Below, piece by piece: positions 10,998 to 21,867 of a stretch of 43,023 bases of DNA. Positions within the stretch are counted from its first letter, which is position 1, and each line of letters opens with the position of its first letter. The position numbers were made by a program, and so were the translations under genes. The notes below the pieces were generated by a model. The model saw only the letters and a list, made by a program, of their open reading frames with translations. It made no database searches and was not told the DNA's origin. Source of the DNA: Thamnocephalis sphaerospora (Eukaryota; Zoopagomycota; Zoopagomycetes; Zoopagales; Sigmoideomycetaceae); the NCBI GenBank assembly GCA_003614735.1, contig KZ992489.1:1-43023 (forward strand), in the 5' to 3' direction.

Positions 10998-13900
10998 ATG
11001 GAGCACAACTACTTGGAGCCCAACTTTGACCCCAAAAAGCTCAAAGTCGCAGAATTGCGACGGGTGCTTTTGGCACACCAGCTGTCTGCGCCCTCTTCTG
11101 CCAAGAAGCAGCAGCTGGTCGACCTGTTTTTGTCAGAGATTACGCCGCGCGCTTCGCAGCTGCGCACTGAGCTGACCAAAGTCAAGCCGAGCAACGTTGG
11201 TATCGTCTCGGTGGGGCAGAGTCAGTCGCGCGCGCGCAGTGTCTCGCGTCCGCGTAAGCCAGCTGCCGAACCCAAGGTGAAGGACGAGGATAGCGACGCA
11301 AAGGAATCTGCGCCAGCTGCTGCGCCACCAGCCACTCCGCGCCAGCGTAGCCGTAGCCGCGCACGCAACGCGCTGGGCTCGGACGCTGACGAAGGCGATG
11401 CTGATGCTGAGGCAACGCCTGCCGCTGGCCGCGGTCGTTCTGTCGCACGGAGTGCCCGCGCTCGTCGCACCCCTGCCACCCGGCAGGAAAGCTTTTTGTC
11501 CTCTGATGATGAGGTTCCAGTGCCAAAGTCGGCGCGCACGGCACGCTCGCGCTCGCGCGCACGCCCTACAGCCTCGGAAGACTCTGTAGAGACGGTGGCT
11601 GAGGAGCAGCCCGCTGCTCAGCCGGCGCGTTCGGCCAAGCGTCGGGTCGGCCGCGGACGCAAGTCGACGGCAACACTGGCCGAGTCGGTTGTGCAGCCAT
11701 TGGTGGACCCAGCTTCTCCTGAGCATGATATTGAGGTGGCGCAGGAGGCAGCACGTGCAAAGAATCGTGTCATTGCCGATGCAACGGCGCGTGCGCTAAG
11801 CGGCAAAAAGGGCGTTGGCACACCACAGACAGGCGCCAATCGCCGGGTACGTACGCAGCCTGCTGTTTGAGTGAAAACACGATTTGTTGACCCATGCGCG
11901 CTTGATGCAGGCAACGCTGACGCAGCTGATGTCCGAGGATGATGAGGCACCACCAAGCACCGCGAAAAGCCGCCGTATGGCAGTGAGTACGCTCGAGTGT
12001 CGTGGTAATGCATGATCCGCTTGCTAATCAGCGGGTTGCACGTAAACAGCCACGTTACAGCGGCAACTTTTCCGATGACAATCCATTCCAAAGCGCTGGC
12101 GAGGGCAGTCCCGACGACAAGGTTATCCGGCGCCGTGGCGACGTGGGTTTCTGCATGCACATGCGCGGTACAATGTTGCAGCTGACGTCGTGCGTCTTAT
12201 TGCGCACAGCGCGCTTCGGCTGCTGAGCGTGCGGCCCGACGCAACACCGATCTTGTTCAGCGTGCAATTGCCGTAGAGCCGGCTGATGCTGCAGCGCGCG
12301 CCAAAAAGGAGCCCAACGTGTCCGCTCCTCTCTACGACCCGTTCGCTGAGGCAGCCGCAGCTGGTAGCGTGAATGGCGTTGCAAAGTCTGGCGTGCGTCA
12401 GCGTGCAGTGCATCGCGATACCAACGGCATGGCCGACGAGCGTGTGCCCAGCCTGGTGTCCTCCAGCACCGTCGCCACCGAGCTCGTCGACTATGGCTCC
12501 GATGAGGACAAGGTGTCGAGGCGGACCAAGAGCAGTGCTGCCGCTTCCGAGGCACCAGCACGCGCCCAGCGAGTACGTCGTGCCGAGACCATCGATGCCG
12601 ATACCATTTGGCGGCCTATTATGCGTGTGCCGTGGTGCACGCTCGTTTTGGTGATTCTGGGCTTTCTGACGGCCGGCAATCTTGTCTGGTATCGCCATCA
12701 GAAGCTGCAGGCAGGTTACTGTGCCACCGGCACATTGCCGCCCACACCGGCCGAGGGTAAGTGAACTGGGCGTGCTGGTGGTGGGTGACAGGCTGTACCA
12801 TTAGCATGAATGATGCTTACGCGCAGCGCATCGTCATAGCTGGCTTTATCGGCACGCTGCAGGCACCAGGATGCACCCCTTGCCCCGCTCATGCCATGTG
12901 TGAAAACGGCGCGCTGATCGACTGTACGTCTGGATTTGTTCTGCGCAAGCATCCTCTGACCGAGATCTGGCCGTTCCCGGCCATATGTGTCCCGGACACG
13001 GAGCGGGAAACGCGCATTCACAACATTGCGCAAAAGGCCTTGGAACTGCTGGCCGAACACGACGGGCAAGTGAGCTGCGGCAACATGGAAGGCGAGCTGG
13101 GGCTTTCCCTGGACGACATGAAGGCCATCGCCTGGGAACATCGCGAGCTGTTGACTACCGAGGATCAATTCAACGACGCGTGGGCAGCAGTGGTCCAGGA
13201 GATCTCCAACTATGCCAACGACCTGGCTGTCGATACCAAGGAGTAAGTTCGCGTGACAGTGTTCCCGGTACCACTTTCTCTCTCGCTCTAACATTTTTGC
13301 ACCGTCGCGCTTAGTGGCGTTGTTCATCTCGTCTCGCTCCGCCCGACATATCCGCTAAGCTGCCAGATTCGCCGTGGTCTCTGGCACATCTTTACCACCT
13401 ATTATAAGGAGCTGCTTGGTAAGCATATTACAGTGCATCTGGTGTGGCCATGACGTTGCAGCAGCTAATATGGCACATGTAGCTGTGATCGCTGTAGTTG
13501 GCACCTATTTCTACGGGCGTTTCCGGTTTCAGCGTACGTATACGTTCGCGCAGCCTACGCCTACTTCATGTACTTATTGCATCTGCTATTGCGCACCGTA
13601 GAGAGCAAGCGCGAGGCACAGCTAGCCACTGAGATGGTTGAGCGCGCACTTGACATCCTTTGCGAGCAGGTACGTTGTTTTCTGCATGGGGTGATTTTCG
13701 GTACATTTTGTATAACCATTGCGCTACAGGAACACCAACACTACGTCGATCCGACCCAGCACCCGCATGCCGCGGTAGCCATCTCGCATCTGCGTGATGT
13801 TTTGCTGCGTGACGAGCACGATCTCCGCCGCCGGCAGCGAGTCTGGGAGCGTGTGCGACGCGTTGTCGAAAGGAATAGCAACGTTCGCGCGCGTGTGATG

Positions 13901-14061
13901 GAGCTACGCGGCGAGCAGACGCGTGCATGGGAATGGGTGGGCACGGTGATGCCTTCTGCAAAGGTACGTCCAGCTATGGCCGGCATTGTGGACTCGGCTG
14001 ACATGCGGCGGTTTATGCTGTCTAGGGTGGCAAGGCGTTGTACCCATCGTTGCGAGGATAA
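10998..14061 (+). CDS. SRC1: Heh/Src1 (LEM2/MAN1-like) inner nuclear membrane protein
   Basis: Ten exons: 10998-11846, 11911-11982, 12050-12142, 12210-12756, 12840-13242, 13315-13418, 13483-13533, 13602-13669, 13730-13963 and 14026-14061, giving about 818 residues. The N-terminus (PKKLKVAELRRVLL) is a helix-extension-helix domain of the SAP/LEM type. A long basic, Ser-Arg-rich linker follows, with SRARSVSRPRK and RQRSRSRAR, likely nuclear-import sequence. The segment FSDDNPFQS is a hallmark of fungal Src1. Transmembrane helices lie near residues 478-500 and 690-705, with a Cys-rich lumenal start (CTPCPAHAMC). The C-terminal MSC winged-helix region ends in NSNVRARV and WEWVG. The protein tethers chromatin (rDNA, telomeres) to the nuclear envelope and works with ESCRT. 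The acceptor of intron 3 could be 12031. Confidence 0.9.
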
Positions 14062-14490
14062 CACCCTGACTGCTGGCAGGATAGAAGAGGGGCTGAAGAG
14101 CCACCAGCTAGGCCATGGGCGTGACGACGACGATGACGACGATGACGCACGGACGAACGGGATTGAAGATGTTTTTTGTTTCTATGCTTGTGTAGGCGCG
14201 CGTACAAGCGGTCTTTCATGCGTTATTATACATGATTGCTGTTTCGGCTGCATTGGCTACGGCCGTGTGTGTGATATAGACATGAGTAGCGTAAGCTGGT
14301 GCGACATTTGTCCGATTCCTTCATAGTGTGCGGGGAGGGTTTTACGCTACCGCTGGTCTGCTTAGGTGGTAGCGCGATCAGCTGGATAGCAGGCGATTCT
14401 CGTGGCACCTCCAGCAACGCGCAGTGCTCGACAGACTTGTAAAAATACGCTTTATTGAGGCAGACCATGCCTCGAGTATTACACAGCATA
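14062..14490. other. Convergent intergenic spacer with GAC-rich tract
   Basis: A 429-nt spacer between the Src1-like stop and the stop of the - strand disordered protein. It holds a short (GAC/GAT) tract at 14121-14147. No gene is supported. Confidence 0.35.
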
Positions 14491-15915
14491 CTACGCTTTT
14501 TTGGCGCCTGCTTTGTTCTTGCTGCGGCGCTTTCTTCCATTTCGCGTCTTGCCTGCCGCCGCAGCCGGTGCATCCTTTTCATTTGCATCAGCGACTGCTT
14601 CTACAGCAGGCGGATCGGACTGCAAAGTCTCCTCAACAGCTGGCTGTTCTGGCGAGAGATCGATGGCAGGTGCCTCAGCTTCTACAGGCGGCAGCCTCTC
14701 ACTGCCAGGTAGCACTATTTTCGCTTCTTCAGGCTCCTTTCCCTTGTGGGCTGCTTCTGCCTCTACCACCGTTTCTTCGCGAGGTAGCTCCAGCGTGCTA
14801 GTAAGCTGGTTGATGGCATGCCACTCGGGCTTTTCGCTCGCCATGTCCAGTGTGATTGGCTTACTGCCAGCAGGGACTTTGCTTGATGGCTTGTCGGACG
14901 AGAGACGCAGTGACGCACCCAGCGACAGATCGGGCGTGCTTGTACGTCCCGACAGCGAGACAGCCTGGACAATATGCGGATCAGACAGCAGGGTAGCATC
15001 TCGCGCGGTGGCCAGCGGATGATCCAGCGAGGGCTGCGACGCTGTTGCATGTGGTCTATAAGCGGCGCCACTACCGGCCACCTCGGGACCATGCAAGGGA
15101 AACAGATCAGGCAGATCGCGCAACGAATGTCGTCGTGCGAGATCGGCCGACTGTAGCGTTGGATGCAGAGGGGCAGCACCGGCGTACGGCATACTCAGCG
15201 GCCGTGACCGATGGCTGCTCTGAGACTGCGGTATCTCCACGGTTGGGTCTTGCGGAAGATCATTTGCTCCAGCGGCAGCCTGGTCAGCGGCCATGCTGCC
15301 ATTGTCGGCATTGCGCAGACGCACGCGTGAAAAAATGTCGGTCACCGCATCGCGAGCTGCCAAAGCCAGCTCCTTGACGAAGCCGATCGGTCCCTGCTGT
15401 TCCACCGATAGCGGATGGTGGTAATGACGCGATGCATCTGTGTGGGCAAGCGTATCGAGGATAGGCGGTGGCGTGCCGGTGGGCGTGCCATGGAAACCAA
15501 TATGCCGCTGAGGATATGCATTGCCGTTTGTGCCATTGCCGGTCATATCATCCGGTTGTCGTGGCGTGCGCGGGTGCGTAGCAGGAGGCGGCGTAGGCAG
15601 ATCGGATGCTACATCGCCATCGCCAGTTTCGTCGTTGCGGTGACGGTCTGATCCAGCATCGCTTGCCGGCTTATCCTGCGCTGCTGCCGACGGTGGCGAT
15701 GGCGCCTGTCCACGCGTGCTCAATAAGGTATGAAAGTGATCGGGCGGTAGGGTGGAGGAGGAGCGGCGGCGCTCAGACCTGCGGCGTTCAAAGTGTGCCA
15801 CATGCTGGTCGTCTTCGCTGAACGTGTCTGTCTCTTCGCTATGCGGCGCTGCCATGGCGTAGTACCAAGGTTTGCGTGACGTGCGTGGTAGTGCAGCACT
15901 ATCGGTACAGAGCAA
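14491..15915 (-). CDS. Disordered Ser/Pro/His-rich protein of unknown function
   Basis: One uninterrupted frame of up to 474 codons. A second ATG at 15855 (MAAPHSEETDTF) is an equally good or better start and gives about 454 residues. Most of the chain is low complexity: Ser, Pro, Ala, His and acidic clusters. There is one island of order, GPIGFVKELALAARDAV, which could form an amphipathic helix, followed by IFSRVRLRN. The C-terminus is a Lys/Arg-rich tail (KTRNGRKRRSKNKAG) that could act as a nuclear or nucleolar localisation signal. I do not recognise a family. The frame is coding in character and no better frame overlaps it. It is divergent from the ADCK2-like gene. Confidence 0.6.
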   Translation of the reverse strand: MLCTDSAALPRTSRKPWYYAMAAPHSEETDTFSEDDQHVAHFERRRSERRRSSSTLPPDHFHTLLSTRGQAPSPPSAAAQDKPASDAGSDRHRNDETGDGDVASDLPTPPPATHPRTPRQPDDMTGNGTNGNAYPQRHIGFHGTPTGTPPPILDTLAHTDASRHYHHPLSVEQQGPIGFVKELALAARDAVTDIFSRVRLRNADNGSMAADQAAAGANDLPQDPTVEIPQSQSSHRSRPLSMPYAGAAPLHPTLQSADLARRHSLRDLPDLFPLHGPEVAGSGAAYRPHATASQPSLDHPLATARDATLLSDPHIVQAVSLSGRTSTPDLSLGASLRLSSDKPSSKVPAGSKPITLDMASEKPEWHAINQLTSTLELPREETVVEAEAAHKGKEPEEAKIVLPGSERLPPVEAEAPAIDLSPEQPAVEETLQSDPPAVEAVADANEKDAPAAAAGKTRNGRKRRSKNKAGAKKA

Positions 15916-16436
15916 GTCTACGGCGGCAGTGGCAGTGCTAGTGGTACGAGGAGGGGTAGAACAAGGCGCGAGAGAAATGCAAGTGCCCGGGTTTCACACT
16001 GTGAGGGCCTTACCAAGGGACATGCATGACGTCAAGCAATAGCATCCGCTCGATCGTCAAGGATACGCCTGTGGTCGCCAGAGCACGGCCATGCTTCCCA
16101 ATGTCGTTGTCAGCATGTTATCGTGGCTAGTGGCCGGTCTAGCCAGTCCCTGTGCAACCTAGCCATCGACGGCATCCGCGATGCGCCGAGCACGGCGATG
16201 ATGCTGCTACTGCAAGTACTGCCACACAAGGAAGCGACTGTTGCGCTGGGCAGCGCTACTTTTCCTCCACGTCCCAGCCACCAGCTGCCAGCTGCTACCG
16301 TTGTCGCTGGCGCCTGTTTCTTCTGCTGTAGGTTGTCCTGGCCGGAATGCGCATGCTGGCTGCACACTGATGCCATGCGTCGCGCTCGTCTACTCTTAAG
16401 CGACGTGTCGGGCCGATCTTTGTTGGTAGCATTGTC
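15916..16436. promoter_or_regulatory. Divergent promoter region
   Basis: A 521-nt stretch between the start of the disordered protein (-) and the ADCK2-like kinase (+). It contains short open frames without support. Its promoter role is inferred from position only. Confidence 0.3.
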
Positions 16437-18828
16437 ATGCTGTGCGCGCAACTGCGGCAGGGGCTGCAACGCGCACCGCGCAGCACTGTAGGAGCATTAG
16501 CGCGGGGCGAGCAGTCATGGACTACTCTGGCCGTGCGGTCCTGGCCAGCTAGCGGCGGATTCGCACGCCTGGCTTGTACGCCAAAAGCGCCAGCAGCCGC
16601 GCGCCTGTTTGGTCGCTTTGGCGCAACGCGTGCGCTAAACACGCGGTGCAATCGCACTGTCATAGCGGCTAAAGCGACCAAGGCCACTGCTGGTTTGGCT
16701 TCGTGGCCGGCGGCGCCGCTGCGTCCCGTAGGTGCGACAATATGGCAGCGGCGTGGACGCGTCGTTGGCGGTCTAGCGGCCGGCATCGCTCTGGGCGCCA
16801 TTGTCAATATGGCCCCCGCGTCAGAGCAGACTACCGATGCTAGTGAGGCCACGCTGCTTACGCTGGAGGAGCTGGCCACGGCCAACAACGCCGCCGCACC
16901 AACACGCCTCGAGCGTCTCGGCCATCTGATCCGGACGCTCTTTGAGCCGCTCATGACCACGCTGCGCTTCGTCAAGCTAGTGGTGATCTTTTTGCCATGC
17001 ATTGTGATGCTGCCGGTGACCTTTTTCGGGCCAATCAAGCCTGGCTCGGATGGCGAACGCGTGCTGCGCGTCTACTGGTACCAGCTGGTGGCGCGGCAGA
17101 TGGAGCGTGCCGGTCCTTCCTTCATCAAGGTAAGCAGACCGGCGATCTAGGAGCGGTTGTGCTGCCGCTTGCTGACAACCACGGATTGCCAGCTTGCCCA
17201 GTGGGCTGCGTCGCGTGTCGACATTTTCCCGCACGAGTTGTGCAGATGCTTGAGTCGACTACATGCCGAGACCAAACCGCATGCGTTCCATCATACGCGA
17301 CGTGCCGTTGAAAAGGCTTTTTGCGGCAAACCACTTGAGCTGCTGTTTGAGTGGTTTGAGGAAACGCCGATTGGCGCTGGAGCCATTGCACAGGTCTATC
17401 GGGCCAAGTTCCGCCCTAACGTGTTGCCGCCGCTCGGCGTTGACCCCTCAACCGGACGGCCACTGCCGCCGCCAGACGTGGTGGCTATCAAAGTGATCCA
17501 CCCTGGCATTGCGCCCAGGATTGAGCGCGATCTACGGATCATGAGCATGTTTGCCGGTCTTATTCACATGCTGCCTGGCATGCAGTGGCTTTCACTACCG
17601 GAAGAGGTGCAAGTGTTTGGCGAAATGATGCGATCCCAGCTGGATATGCGCTGTGAGGCCAAGCATCTGGATCGCTTCAAGCACGATTTTCGCTACCGGT
17701 ACACGGTCGCATTTCCACGGCCCGTCACCTGCGTCGCCAAGCGTGATGTGCTAGTGGAGGAGTACATTTACGCGGTTCCCATGCGCAAATTCTTGGAGGC
17801 GCAGGGAACCGTCTACGATAGGATCATGTCTCGTATTGGTACGTGGCCGTGGGCAAGGGACGATGCGCGTGCTTTTTGCAAGTATGGCACCGGTCAAGCG
17901 TGACATACGACTTACCTGGCGACGTTTAGGCATCGACTCGTTCCTGCACATGCTCATCCTGGACAACTTTGTGCATGCCGACCTGCATCCCGGCAACATT
18001 CTGGTGCGCTTTGCACGGCCCACCACGCGCGATTTAATAGCACGCATGTGGTCGGCCGTTACCCAGGGACCGCCGCCTCCGCGTCGCCCAGACGAGTCGG
18101 CCGTGCGGCGACTGGAAGCGGTTGAATCGGATCTAGAAGCGTGGAAGCGCGAGCTAGAATTGCTGTTTGCAGAAGGCTACCGTCCACGACTGGTTTTTTT
18201 GGACGCTGGCCTGGTGGCTGAACTGAGCGACCAGAATCGGCAAAACTTTATCGATCTTTTTAAAGCAATTGTTACCTTTGACGGGTGAGTGCAGCGGCAC
18301 AGCTAGGCGATGGCACAGTAGCAGACCAAACTGACGACGATCTTTTGCAGTTATCTGGCCGGCCAGTTGATGGTGGAGCGCTGTAGAACACCCGATCTAG
18401 CCGTCGATGCAAACCTATTTGCGATCAAGATGCAGGATGTCGTTCGACGTGTGCGCGATAACACCTTTTCGCTCGAAAAGGTTTCCATTGGAGATATCCT
18501 ACTGGAGGTGATGAACATGGTGCGCGCGCACCACGTCAAGCTGGAAGGCGACTTTACCAATGTGGTCCTGTCGCTACTCATCATGGAGGGCATTGGCCGA
18601 CAGCTGGATCCAGGCCTGGATCTGACCACCGTGTCGTTGGCGACACTGCGTGATCTGGGCCGGCTGCAGGCGGGTCGTCGGGTGCTGGTGGGACTGCGCG
18701 ACATTGGCGCTGCCGATGGCCTCCTGCTGACGGCGTGGCTCTGGCTGGAGGCCAAAGAGTGGGTATCCATCAGCTGGGACGGTCGCGAGGTGATCCACGA
18801 TTGCGATCTGTACATGCCCGATGTGTAG
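16437..18828 (+). CDS. UbiB/ABC1 family atypical kinase, ADCK2/Cqd1-like, mitochondrial
   Basis: Four exons: 16437-17129, 17193-17838, 17930-18284 and 18351-18828, giving about 723 residues. The Arg-rich N-terminus (MLCAQLRQGLQRAPR) fits a mitochondrial targeting sequence, and hydrophobic segments follow before the kinase core. UbiB landmarks are present in order: RQMERAGPSFIK then LAQWAASR (the KxGQ region), the GAGAIAQVY loop, VAIKVIHPG with the ATP-binding Lys near residue 331, HADLHPGN with its His near residue 462, and the LDAGL metal-binding motif with Asp near residue 538. The QWAASRVDIFP stretch points to the ADCK2 / yeast Cqd1 branch, which affects coenzyme Q distribution and mitochondrial lipid balance (family knowledge). 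The Gly of KxGQ is Ala here. A tandem truncated GH30 gene follows after 334 nt. Confidence 0.88.
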
Positions 18829-19162
18829 CAGCCGCCTGCAAGCGCACTTTTACCGCGGCCAACACGAGCCAAGACGCCGGGTGCTGTTTCGTTGTACTCT
18901 ACCACGCACGCGTGCTGGCCCGTTTCTGGGCGAATAGACGCTTCTTCACCTGTGCATGCCATTGTGGTGCGAACGGTCGATCGGCTGCCACCTGTGCGCA
19001 GGTCTTGGGAAAGGAGAAACAAAGCATGGCCATCAGGGTCATACTCCTGTTATTGTTGGATAGTTGTCTTGACGACCGCATGGCCCCTCTGACCAAAATG
19101 AAACTTTATCCAACATCCTACGCAAATGAAGCGTAGATCATAGCATATTGCCACTGTAGAGG
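18829..19162. other. Intergenic region upstream of GH30 fragment
   Basis: A 334-nt spacer between tandem + strand genes. No element was recognised beyond its likely use as terminator and promoter. Confidence 0.3.
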
Positions 19163-19732
19163 ATGACGCTTCGCCAAGTGTGCCTGATTCGGTGTCTGCT
19201 CGTCATCCTTTCGTTTCTTGCTGTTGATGAGGTCATCTATACCGTACAAGCCACCGTATCTCAGCCTTGCTCGCACTACGATACAAGCACCCTGTTGATC
19301 GGCTCAGCACAATCTCGCGTGCAGGCCGAGCTGCTATCGCAAAGGGCTACGTGCTGTGCACCAAAGCAACCACGCTGTCGTCGCCCGGAAGTTAACAAGC
19401 AGCCATCGACCGACAAAATGGCCAGCACATCTCAGAGCATCCGGGTGATCCGCCATGTTACCACCTTGGATGGACGGATGCGATTTACGCGTGTGGCCGA
19501 TGCGACAATGACCGCGGTCGACGATGCGCCTGGTCGCCGCAGCCATGCCGACGACCCGATGCCAGGTATGCCTCCCATGCTGAACATGCCAATTCCCGTG
19601 ACCCAGCAGGTGTTGGTGCGACTGGATCGGCAGCGCCAGCCCATACTAGGCTTTGGCGCTGCTATGACCGAGGCTTCGGCCATTAATCTCATGCGGCTCA
19701 AGCAAGGATACGAACAAGAATACTGGCAGCTG
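19163..19732 (+). pseudogene. GH30-type glycosidase, N-terminal fragment (3' part missing)
   Basis: The frame from 19163 encodes a signal peptide-like start (MTLRQVCLIRCLLVILSFLA) and then about 150 further residues. From about residue 145 onward (VLVRLDRQRQPILGFGAAM, then TEASAINL and YEQEYWQL) it matches the start of the catalytic barrel of GH30 enzymes, the glucosylceramidase / beta-1,6-glucanase family. The homology stops abruptly at YWQL. The downstream sequence belongs to another gene in a different frame, and the GH30 frame reads only about 40 unrelated residues more before a stop at 19820-19822. The catalytic Glu residues of GH30 lie beyond the break, so this piece cannot be active alone. 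It is intact up to the break with no internal stops, so the loss is recent or is an assembly joint. Confidence 0.72.
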
Positions 19733-20655
19733 TCGGTGCATACGAGTTTGAGGGCGGCAGTGATGACTTTTGTCAGGAGCACTTTCTTCGCCCAAAGGTT
19801 AGCCATTAGGCGCTATAGTTGATTGTATTTGATGCTAACTCGCATGCTGCACTGTGTTTCCGCACCAAAGGCGATGCTTGAGATTCGCAAGCTACGCCGC
19901 CAGCTTACCAACATTGTCCAGGTGAACTGCCCGGGCGTAGATGTCTGCATCAATCCGCAAATGCCACCGCCATCTGCACTGCAGGTGGGTAGCGCAAGCG
20001 TGGTTGGCATATGCTGCTCTTGCGTGTTGGCTCACATACATCCGATCACTGCCCATACCATTAGAGCAAGCTGTTACGACAAATCCTGATGACCGGATTC
20101 ATCGATCAGGTGGCAGTGCGGAAGGATCTTGTGGACTCGTCGGTGCGTGTGGCCAAGCGGTCGCGCGATGTTCCGTACGCCACGATGTGGTCCGAAGAGG
20201 ACGCCTACCTTCACCCGACGTCGGTTCTCTATGGAGCTAGCCCTGCTCCTGAAATGGTGATTTACGGAGAGCTGTTGCGTACATCCAAGGTCTGGCTACA
20301 AGGTGTGTATACGGTTGTGCGCGCAAAAGAAGCGTGTTGGTGTTCTGACATTGGATGCGTTCCTAGGCGCGACAGCTGTAGAGCGTCGATGGGCACCACT
20401 TGTTGGCAAGCCACTTTGCATTTATGGCAAGCCACTCGCCAGTCCTGCGCCACAGTACGTGACTGTGGCAATACTTGTCGTTATGGTCGAGTTTGCGCTT
20501 ACACACAATCTACGCTTTGCAGATACAACGCAACCAAGGACATTGCCACAGTATTTGTGGTGCCATCGTTTGGGCCGAAATCATGGACACTGCCTGCAGT
20601 CAAGGCACAGCAGCGACGCGTCGGAACGCGCTGGCAGTTTGATCGAGTGCTTTGA
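19723..20655 (+). pseudogene. ECM16: Ecm16/Dhr1 (DHX37) DEAH-box helicase, C-terminal fragment
   Basis: Exon pieces at 19723-19797, 19871-19984, 20065-20302, 20367-20454 and 20523-20655 join in phase to about 215 residues. The order is LAAVGAYEFEGG, FLRPKAMLEIRKLRRQL, TGFIDQVAVRKDLV, AKRSRDVPYATM, EDAYLHPTSVLY, YGELLRTSKVWLQ, and a tail ending in GTRWQFDRVL. This is the C-terminal helicase-associated and OB-fold region of the Ecm16/DHX37 family, which releases U3 snoRNA during 18S rRNA maturation. The ATPase core (DEAH box and RecA domains), about 900 residues, is absent because a GH30 fragment lies directly upstream. No start codon in this frame is evident and all splice sites are intact. 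It converges on VPS29. Confidence 0.8.
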
Positions 20656-20757
20656 CGGATATATGGATACACGCTGTTGCCATACATCGGCCACTAGGGC
20701 TGGAATACACATGCATACCATTTATTGCTGCATACCCCAAGTAGATTGTGCTTTCGG

Positions 20758-21643
20758 CTAGGCCCGTGTGTCCTTGCGGTACTCGATCTTCTCCACCTTT
20801 ACCTCACCGTCGATGAGCTGGTAGATGTACGTGACTGCCGTTGTGTTTTGGATGTCCATCAGTACAAACGAGGGAATGCTGTCAGATCTGCTCGCAACAC
20901 AGTATTGTCTGTTAGCAGCAGCAGTAGTGATGTGGCGACATCAAAGATAACGCAATCAGCTGGTAGATGCGATAACCTACCCGCTGGTGCTATTAAAGGC
21001 ACCCGTGGCGCTGCCGGGATTGACGTAGAAGCGACCCTCACGCTCGATGGCCTCCACCTGATGCGTGTGACCAGAGATGAGGATGTCGGCGTCCATTTCG
21101 CGCGCTGCCATCGACAGAGCAATCGAGTCGCCCCACGGAATAACTTGGTGGCCATGCAGTAGCCCGACACGCAGTGCTCCGTGCTGGATCACCTTGGTGG
21201 CCGGAAAACTTGCCTTGGAACAGCGCTGGGGTCAGTGACGATATGCACTGAGCGACATGCATGCCACACATATTGTTCCTACCTCGTCCATGTCTCCCTT
21301 GACAACATGCAGGTCTGCGGCTACCGTCCGCAGGTGGTCATACGTTGACCGGTCGCATACATTGCCTGTGCATAGAATCTGCTGAATCTTGCCAGGAACC
21401 TGGGCCGTCGACTGTCAGCGTGTGTCCACCACCGTGCATACGCTACCGTATAGCACGTAAAGCAGCCTGTGCTTACCAAAAGCTTGCTGAACTTTTGCGG
21501 TAGATCATGGGCCCGCTGCGGGATGTGCATGTCACCAATGACGAGAACGAGCTGCGTGGCCAGCGAACGACGCCCAGTACAGGATTCAGTCTACGCCTGC
21601 GGACTGTATGCAACTGCAGACACAAACACCTACGCACCACCAT
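20758..21643 (-). CDS. VPS29: Retromer subunit Vps29
   Basis: Five exons on the - strand: 21638-21643, 21477-21551, 21283-21399, 20981-21213 and 20758-20878, giving about 183 residues, the usual Vps29 length. The metallophosphoesterase fold is clear: [11 protein letters not shown] near residues 6-16, [28 protein letters not shown] and [10 protein letters not shown], and the C-terminus carries [15 protein letters not shown]. Vps29 binds Vps35 in the retromer coat that recycles cargo from endosomes to the Golgi; the Vps29 fold is generally not an active phosphatase. The first coding exon is only six nt (ATG GTG) before a GTGCGT donor. ATG alone with a GTGGTG donor would cost one residue. Confidence 0.92.
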
Positions 21644-21867
21644 GGTTGCAAGCGTATACGGTTGGCACAGATACGCAGAGCGTTGGGGCTGACTAGCGAT
21701 GCTGAGCGGCGAGAGAAGGATGGCGATGCACAGCGGTATTGGTGGTGTTGGAGAGGCTACAAGTGGTGACGGCGAGATGGAAGAATCACGACACGCATAC
21801 GTCCAAATGTTGAGTGCACTTTGAAATGGCAAACATGCGTTTATAAACAGCGTGCTAGAGATTGTGC

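Noticed and set aside
11133-11726. Minus-strand Arg-rich frames opposite the Src1-like first exon
   Set aside because: Shadow of the Ser/Arg/Ala-rich linker of the Src1-like gene; no own motif.
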